This document shows positions 59,113 to 64,000 of a DNA stretch of 64,000 nucleotides, in pieces. Origin of the DNA: Propionibacteriaceae bacterium AM104-82 (GTDB taxonomy: Bacteria > Actinomycetota > Actinomycetes > Propionibacteriales > Propionibacteriaceae); contig JAQDQK010000003.1 of NCBI GenBank assembly GCA_027658995.1, positions 144,663-208,662 of the forward strand. Reading direction: 5' to 3'. The translations under genes were made by a program, and so were the position numbers. Position 1 is the stretch's first letter. Each line of letters begins with the position of its first letter. A model generated the notes under the pieces. That model saw only the letters and a list, made by a program, of their open reading frames with translations, made no database searches and was not told the DNA's origin.

Positions 59113-61020
59113 GTGACTTCTCCGGCCTCGACGTATGTTCCCAGCCTCGACGGGCTGCGCACCATCGCCGTGGGGCTGGTGATCGCCTTCCATCTGAGCG
59201 TCCCAGGGCTCGCGCCCGGCTTCGCGGGCGTCGACGTGTTCTTCGTGCTGTCGGGCTACCTGATCACCGCGGGTCTGCTCGCCGACACCACCGAGCACGG
59301 CAGGCCACGGTTCGCGCGGTTCTGGCAGCGCCGCTTCCTGCGACTGCTCCCCGCCGCCACCCTCGTCCTGATCGCGGTGCTGACCTACGCCACGTTCCTG
59401 ATGCCCATCTACCGGCGGACGGCTGCCGCGGAGGACGTCGGCTGGACCGCCGTCTACGTGGCCAACTGGCACTTCATGGAGGCCAACTCCTATTTCTCCT
59501 CCGACGGGTCGGCGGCGCTGCTGCTGCACATGTGGTCCCTTGCCGTGGAGGAGCAGTTCTACTTCCTGTGGCCCATCGCGATCGGGCTGATCGCCTGGCT
59601 GGCGGGCAAGGCCCGGCTCCGCACCGCCCTGATCGCCGTCACGGCCGTCCTCACCCTCGCCTCGATCGCGCGGCTGACCCACCTGTACCTGACGGCGTCG
59701 GTGGACAGGGCCTACATGGGCACCGACTCGAAGGCGTTCGAGCCGCTGCTCGGCGCGCTGCTCGCGATCCTCGTCTCCGACGACCGGGTGCGGGCCGCGC
59801 TCGGCAGGCACCACAAGGCCCTCACCGCGGTCGGCCTCGTGACGATCGCGGCGGTGCTTCCCTTCCTGGGCGGGCCGAGCCCGTTCTACTTCTTCGGGGG
59901 AGCGCTGCTGCTGAGCCTTGGCGTCGTCGCACTGATGGCGGCGCTCGTCTGCGGCCCAGGAACCCCCGTCGAACGCCTGCTCGCGTGGGGCCCGATGGCC
60001 TACCTGGGCCGGATCTCCTACGGGCTGTACCTGTGGCACTGGCCGTGGGCGGTGTGGATGGGGATCGCGCACGTCGAGGAGTTCCAGCCGGCCCGTGCCG
60101 CCGTCGCGCTCGCCGGGACGGTCGTGACGTCTGTCGCCTCCTACCACCTCGTCGAGCAGCCGATCCGGCGCGGTAGGCTGACGGCCTGGTTCACGCCGCG
60201 CAGGCTGGCCGCCACGGTCGCCGTCGTGATGGCCGTGATCCTCGGCTGGTCCGCGACCCTGCGCGCCACGCTCGGGGTCGTGCCCGCCAAGCAGTGGATC
60301 GTCGTGACGGGCGACTCGGTGCCGTTGAAGCTGATGGGCTCCCTCGACGCCGCGGCAACCGAGCGAGGCTGGGCGGTCGACAGCGCCGCGCGTGGAGGCT
60401 GCACGCCGCTCGCCGTGGAACTGCAGGAGTACAATCAGCCGCCCCACGAGGGTCCGGGCGACTGCCGGGTGCTCGCGCAACTCCAGGACTCGCTGATCGA
60501 CAGGCACCATCCCGACATCGTGTTCTGGTGGTCGCGCTACGAGACTCACCAGCGCTGGTACGAAGACCGCCTGATCCGCCCCGAGGACCCCGAGTTCTGG
60601 GAGGTGCTCGAGGAGGAGACCCGCACCACGATCGACCGGCTGACCCGCGACGGCGCGACGCTCGTGATCGCGCAGCCAGAGCGCCCCGGCCCGGGCCTGC
60701 TGAAGAAGTGCCCCGTCGGCGACACCGACTGCTTCCCGCTGGACGACTACGCGCTGAACCACGACGAGTACCGGATGCGCTGGAACGAGATCGTGCAACG
60801 GATCGCCGCGCAGGACCCTCGGGTCCGCACCTTCCAGATGGATCCGCTGTTCTGCAACGACCCCGAGCCGAGCCGCGCGCAGTCCCCGTCCGCATGCGAC
60901 GACACCCAGCCCGACGGCGGCTCGCTGCGCGACGACGGCATCCACGTCACGATCCCGGCGTACGGGAAGCAGACGGCGGGGCGGGTCCTCGACGCGGTCC
61001 TGGAGGCCGCCGCCTCCTGA
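59113..61020 (+). CDS. Acyltransferase-3 with C-terminal SGNH domain (OafA-like)
   Basis: The 635-residue product has about ten transmembrane helices with the acyltransferase-3 motifs SLDGLRTIAVGLVIAFHL, FVLSGYLI and SLAVEEQFYFLWP, then one more helix and an outer SGNH domain with GDSV (Ser402) and DGIH (Asp608, His611). Such proteins O-acetylate cell-wall or surface glycans. TAGGGT at 59100-59105 lies exactly seven bases before GTG 59113, so the mRNA may be leaderless. It could modify the product of the glycosyltransferase upstream. Confidence 0.92.
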   Translation: MTSPASTYVPSLDGLRTIAVGLVIAFHLSVPGLAPGFAGVDVFFVLSGYLITAGLLADTTEHGRPRFARFWQRRFLRLLPAATLVLIAVLTYATFLMPIYRRTAAAEDVGWTAVYVANWHFMEANSYFSSDGSAALLLHMWSLAVEEQFYFLWPIAIGLIAWLAGKARLRTALIAVTAVLTLASIARLTHLYLTASVDRAYMGTDSKAFEPLLGALLAILVSDDRVRAALGRHHKALTAVGLVTIAAVLPFLGGPSPFYFFGGALLLSLGVVALMAALVCGPGTPVERLLAWGPMAYLGRISYGLYLWHWPWAVWMGIAHVEEFQPARAAVALAGTVVTSVASYHLVEQPIRRGRLTAWFTPRRLAATVAVVMAVILGWSATLRATLGVVPAKQWIVVTGDSVPLKLMGSLDAAATERGWAVDSAARGGCTPLAVELQEYNQPPHEGPGDCRVLAQLQDSLIDRHHPDIVFWWSRYETHQRWYEDRLIRPEDPEFWEVLEEETRTTIDRLTRDGATLVIAQPERPGPGLLKKCPVGDTDCFPLDDYALNHDEYRMRWNEIVQRIAAQDPRVRTFQMDPLFCNDPEPSRAQSPSACDDTQPDGGSLRDDGIHVTIPAYGKQTAGRVLDAVLEAAAS

Positions 61021-61028
61021 GACGGGGA

Positions 61029-61064
61029 ACGGGCCCCGAGGATCATCCTCGGGGCCCGTCCTTT
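61029..61064. terminator. Bidirectional terminator between the acyltransferase and sodA
   Basis: A perfect 15-bp inverted repeat (61029-61043 with 61045-61059) is followed by CCTTTTC on the plus strand. It lies between convergent genes and can serve both. Confidence 0.85.
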
Positions 61065-61072
61065 TCGGTCAA

Positions 61073-61684
61073 TCAGTAGCTGACGCCTGCTGCCTTCGCG
61101 GCGGCGAGGCGCTGCGCCACGTCGTCCCAGTTGACGACGTCCCACCAGGCGTTGACGTAGTCGCCCTTCACGTTCTTGTACTGCAGGTAGAAGGCGTGCT
61201 CCCACATGTCGAGCTGCAGGATCGGGAGCTGGCCGACGGGCAGGTTGCCCTGCTGGTCGAACAGCTGGTTGATGTTGAGGCGCTGGCCGAGGGTGTCCCA
61301 GACGAGCATCGACCAGCCGGAGCCCTGGATGCCGTTGGCGACCGCGTTGAACTGCTTCTTGAAGCCGTCGAACGAGCCGAAGAACTCGCCGATCGCCTCG
61401 GCGACGTCACCGGTGGGCTCGCCGCCGCCGTCGGGCGACATGTTCTTCCAGAACACCGAGTGGTTGATGTGGCCGCCCAGGTGGAAGGCCAGGTCCTTCT
61501 CCAGCTTGTTCACCGCGCCCAGGTCGCCGGCCTCGCGGGCCGCCTGAAGCTGCTCGAGGGCGTCGTTGGCGCCCTTCACGTAGGCCGCATGGTGCTTGTC
61601 GTGGTGCAGCTCCATGATCTCGGGGGCGATGGACGGGGCGAGCGCGTTGTAGTCGTAGGGGAGATCGGGGAGGGTGTAGGTCAT
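61073..61684 (-). CDS. sodA: Superoxide dismutase, Fe/Mn family
   Basis: The 203-residue product begins [20 protein letters not shown] and has the metal ligands of the family: His27 in ELHHDKHH, His in [10 protein letters not shown] and Asp/His in [10 protein letters not shown]. Propionibacterial enzymes of this type can use Fe or Mn; the metal is not settled here. ATG 61684 follows AAGGAG at 61691-61696; an in-frame GTG at 61699 is upstream of that site and rejected. Confidence 0.97.
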   Translation of the reverse strand: MTYTLPDLPYDYNALAPSIAPEIMELHHDKHHAAYVKGANDALEQLQAAREAGDLGAVNKLEKDLAFHLGGHINHSVFWKNMSPDGGGEPTGDVAEAIGEFFGSFDGFKKQFNAVANGIQGSGWSMLVWDTLGQRLNINQLFDQQGNLPVGQLPILQLDMWEHAFYLQYKNVKGDYVNAWWDVVNWDDVAQRLAAAKAAGVSY

Positions 61685-61764
61685 TGCTGACTCCTTCACA
61701 TGAGTTCCGCGCCGTCAGGGCGCGCTGGCACACCCCATCCTATGCCCGGAAAGTAGTCACCGCT

Positions 61765-62370
61765 TCAACTTTCCACGGGTGCGCGGCGGCAGGCGCGCAG
61801 CACCCGGAAGCCCTTCGCCGAGGCGAGCCGCTCGGTCGGGTAGCCCTTGTCGATCAGCCAGCGCTGCAGCGAGTCGCCGCCCAGGTTCCTGCCGACCACC
61901 AGGTACGCCGCGCCGCCCTCGCGCAGCCGGGCGAGCCAGGTGAGCAGCAGGTCGTGCAGCGCCTCCTTGCCGATCCGGATCGGCGGGTTCGACCAGATCT
62001 CGTCGTAGCGGGTCTCGGGGGAGACCTCCGACGGCGTCATGGCGCGCACCCGGTCGGCGACCTTGTGCCGCCCGGCGTTCAGCCTTGTCAGCTCGACGGC
62101 CCGCTCGTTGACGTCGACCGCGTCGACGGTGACCTCGGGCGAGGCGAGCGCAAGGCCGACGGCGATGGTGCCGACGCCGCAGCCGAGGTCGAGCACGTGT
62201 CCTGCCACCGGCGGGTCGACCTCGCGCAGCAGCACCGAGGTGCCGAGGTCGAGGCGGGAACCGGAGAAGACCCCCGGCGCCGACGCGAACGTCAACTCCC
62301 TGCCGAAGATGGTTGCCGTGAAGTCGTGCGCGACGAACGGCTCCTCCGGAGTCTCGAAATAGTGGCTCAC
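61765..62370 (-). CDS. RsmC-like class I methyltransferase
   Basis: The 201-residue product has the SAM-binding motif VLDLGCGVGTIAVGL and the catalytic NPPIR motif of guanine-N2 methyltransferases, matching the MTS domain of RsmC without its N-terminal half. It likely methylates 16S rRNA or a related RNA. The start is GTG 62370 with GGAGGAA; it overlaps the truA stop by 4 bases. Confidence 0.85.
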   Translation of the reverse strand: MSHYFETPEEPFVAHDFTATIFGRELTFASAPGVFSGSRLDLGTSVLLREVDPPVAGHVLDLGCGVGTIAVGLALASPEVTVDAVDVNERAVELTRLNAGRHKVADRVRAMTPSEVSPETRYDEIWSNPPIRIGKEALHDLLLTWLARLREGGAAYLVVGRNLGGDSLQRWLIDKGYPTERLASAKGFRVLRACRRAPVES

Positions 62371-63176
62371 GCTTCCTCCAAGGTGCGAACTGTTCTCGCC
62401 TGTTCGGCGCGCAGCGCCAGGTCTTCGTCGGCCGGGTAGCCGACCCCCTCGAGCGTCAGGCCGTTCGCTGGCATCACCGGCACCTCGGAGTGCCTGCGCG
62501 GGCTGGCCGCGACCTCTTCCAGCCAGGCGAGCGTGCGGCGACCCCCGCCGACCGCGGTCAGGGCGCCGACCAGCGAGCGGACCATGGAGTGGCAGAACGC
62601 GTCGGCCTGCAGCCAGATCTCCACGACGCCGTCCTCGCGGCGCAGCGCGCTGACCTCGCGCAGTTCGCGGATCGTGGTCGCGCCCTCGCGGGGCTTGCAG
62701 AAGGCGGCGAAGTCGCGCAGGCCGAGCACCGTCGCGGCGGCGGAGTTCAGGGCGCCGACGTCGAGCGGGAACGGGAGCCGCGCGACGTGGCCGCGCAGCA
62801 GAGGGTCGTGGAAGGTGCCCTCGTCGCTGACCCGGTAGCAGTAGCGCCGCCAGGTGGCGGAGAAGCGCGCGTCGAAGCCGTCGGGCGCGGGGCCGACGGA
62901 CCTGACGGCGATGTCATGGGGGAGCACCCGCTGCAGGCGGCGCAGCAGGTCGGCGGAGGGGTCGGCCTCGACGTCAAGGTCGACGTGGCAGACCTGCGCC
63001 CGGGCGTGCACCCCGGCGTCGGTGCGACCCGCGACCACGAGCGTCGGTTGGGACGGAAGCCGCAGCACCTGCGCGATCCACGGCTCGAGCACGCCCTGCA
63101 CGGTGCGCTGCCCGGGTTGGGCCGCCCAGCCGTGGAAGTCGGTGCCGTCGTAGCCGAGGTCAAGCCTGAGCCGCAT
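62367..63176 (-). CDS. truA: tRNA pseudouridine synthase A
   Basis: The 269-residue product makes pseudouridine 38-40 in tRNA. The catalytic Asp53 is in AGRTDAGVHARAQ, and YDGTDFHGWAAQ is at the start. GGAGG precedes ATG 63176. In many actinobacteria truA follows rplQ; here it lies 11 kb away on the other strand. Its start lies 17 bases inside the upstream trmB. Confidence 0.96.
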   Translation of the reverse strand: MRLRLDLGYDGTDFHGWAAQPGQRTVQGVLEPWIAQVLRLPSQPTLVVAGRTDAGVHARAQVCHVDLDVEADPSADLLRRLQRVLPHDIAVRSVGPAPDGFDARFSATWRRYCYRVSDEGTFHDPLLRGHVARLPFPLDVGALNSAAATVLGLRDFAAFCKPREGATTIRELREVSALRREDGVVEIWLQADAFCHSMVRSLVGALTAVGGGRRTLAWLEEVAASPRRHSEVPVMPANGLTLEGVGYPADEDLALRAEQARTVRTLEEA

Positions 63177-63891
63177 CGCGCCTCCGATACGTCAGGTCGT
63201 AGACGGTGCGGCCCGCCTCGAGGCCCTTGCGTTCGTACTTGGTGACGGGGCGCTCCTCAAGCCGCGGGGCCCAGCCGTCGTGCACGTTGACGAACAGTGG
63301 GTGCGCGTCGAGGTGCTCGCGCATCCACAGCGCGTAGTCCTCCCAGTCGGTGGCGAGCCGCCACACGCCGCCGGGGACCAGTTTCGCGGCGACCACGTCG
63401 GCGAAGTCGGTGCCGACCAGGCGGCGCTTGTGGTGGCGCTTCTTGTGCCACGGGTCGGCGAAGAACGTCCACAGTTCGCTCACGGACGCGTCGTCGAACA
63501 GCACGGCGAGGCCCTGCGCGCCGTCCGCGACGACCATCCGGACATTGTCGACCTCCTCGCGCGCGATCCGGCTGAGCGTCGACGCGACCGCGGGCTCGAA
63601 CACCTCGAAGGCGACCACGTTCGACTCGGGCCTGCCCTTGGCCATCGGGACCAGCGAGTCGCCGCCCCCGGAGCCGATCTCGACGATCAACGGGGCCTCG
63701 CGCCCGAACTGCTCCGCCCAGTCGACCCTGGCCTCAGGTGCGACCGAGGTCGACAGGTCGCCGTGCAGGACGGCCACCACGTATTGCTGCTTGTAGCGGA
63801 ACCAGGCCCGCTCCTGCGACTCGTTCATGCGGGTGCTGCGGCGCACGAAACTGACGACGTCGCGGTGCAGTCGGGGAGGCAGCGGATCCAT
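63160..63891 (-). CDS. trmB: tRNA (guanine-N7-)-methyltransferase
   Basis: The product of about 243 residues has the SAM motif VEIGSGGGDSLVPMA, the FADPWHKKRHHKRRL segment and the C-terminal TKYERKG motif of TrmB, which makes m7G46 in tRNA. I start it at ATG 63891; TACCCT ends six bases before it, fitting a leaderless mRNA. In-frame codons extend to 63939 but look non-coding. It overlaps truA by 17 bases. Confidence 0.9.
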   Translation of the reverse strand: MDPLPPRLHRDVVSFVRRSTRMNESQERAWFRYKQQYVVAVLHGDLSTSVAPEARVDWAEQFGREAPLIVEIGSGGGDSLVPMAKGRPESNVVAFEVFEPAVASTLSRIAREEVDNVRMVVADGAQGLAVLFDDASVSELWTFFADPWHKKRHHKRRLVGTDFADVVAAKLVPGGVWRLATDWEDYALWMREHLDAHPLFVNVHDGWAPRLEERPVTKYERKGLEAGRTVYDLTYRRRDAAQA

Positions 63892-64000
63892 CCCCTCAGG
63901 GTAGTGGTGGGGGACAGACCCGGACCAACCCGGACCCAACGGGGGGGTGTCCCTATGTTGCGTGTCAAGCCGCGAGGGACTGTTTCGAGGGTTCGGAGGC

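Noticed and set aside
63940..64000. Right edge checked for a gene start.
   Set aside because: Only 61 bases remain before the edge; no binding site or readable coding segment can be supported.

Overview
The window is about 64 kb of high-GC actinobacterial chromosome. Gene content and style (short adenylate kinase, zinc-type S14 and L36, an L4 with a long C-terminal extension, GTG starts, many tight 4-base overlaps, pyruvate formate-lyase beside sugar genes) suggest Propionibacteriaceae, perhaps near Tessaracoccus; that placement is inference from memory, not a search. No tRNA, rRNA, CRISPR, insertion sequence or prophage was recognised, and coding density is very high (no gap over 300 bases).

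Layout. 1-3.4 kb: the start of a small membrane protein, a DEDDh exonuclease, a cNMP/CBS/DUF294 signalling protein and a NUDIX hydrolase. 3.5-10.6 kb: beta-galactosidase, pyruvate formate-lyase with its activase, and a repeat-bearing membrane protein. 10.6-16.5 kb: the S10 operon (rpsJ to rpsQ) ending in a strong terminator. 16.5-26.5 kb: a block inserted between S10 and spc genes, made of a LacI-controlled alpha-glucoside cassette (GH13 glucosidase, binding protein, two permeases), a holin-like membrane protein and a large MacB/FtsX-type ABC protein. 26.5-34.2 kb: spc genes (rplN to rplO), then secY, adk, map and a DUF1707 protein. 34.2-47.7 kb: a second inserted block with two tandem zinc metallopeptidases and a locus for a beta-glucan, best read as beta-1,2-glucan (sophoro-oligosaccharides). 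47.7-51.9 kb: infA, then rpmJ-rpsM-rpsK-rpsD-rpoA-rplQ. 52-57.3 kb: an ABC_sub_bind-type importer followed by a LacI regulator and an orphan RbsA-like double ATPase. 57.3-61 kb: glycosyltransferase, a transglutaminase-like protein without its cysteine, and an acyltransferase-SGNH protein. 61-64 kb, minus strand: superoxide dismutase, an RsmC-like methyltransferase, truA and trmB.

How the genes work together. Two sugar importers share one design: lipoprotein binding protein, two MalF/MalG-like permeases, no ATPase, a LacI repressor, and operators placed on the core promoter. In the beta-glucan locus a Tat-exported PF10091 glucanase would cut polymer outside, the ABC importer would bring in oligosaccharides, a GH94 phosphorylase would release glucose-1-phosphate and a GH3 enzyme would finish the short products. 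A shared LacI operator (GTAAGCGCTTAC) marks both the importer operon and the divergent phosphorylase gene. Several promoters have a -10 hexamer exactly seven bases before the start codon, so leaderless mRNAs are likely here.

Most notable items: the beta-1,2-glucan locus, the L4 protein with an extra C-terminal domain, the sugar cassettes sitting inside the ribosomal-protein supercluster, and the candidate class II activator site in front of pflB.
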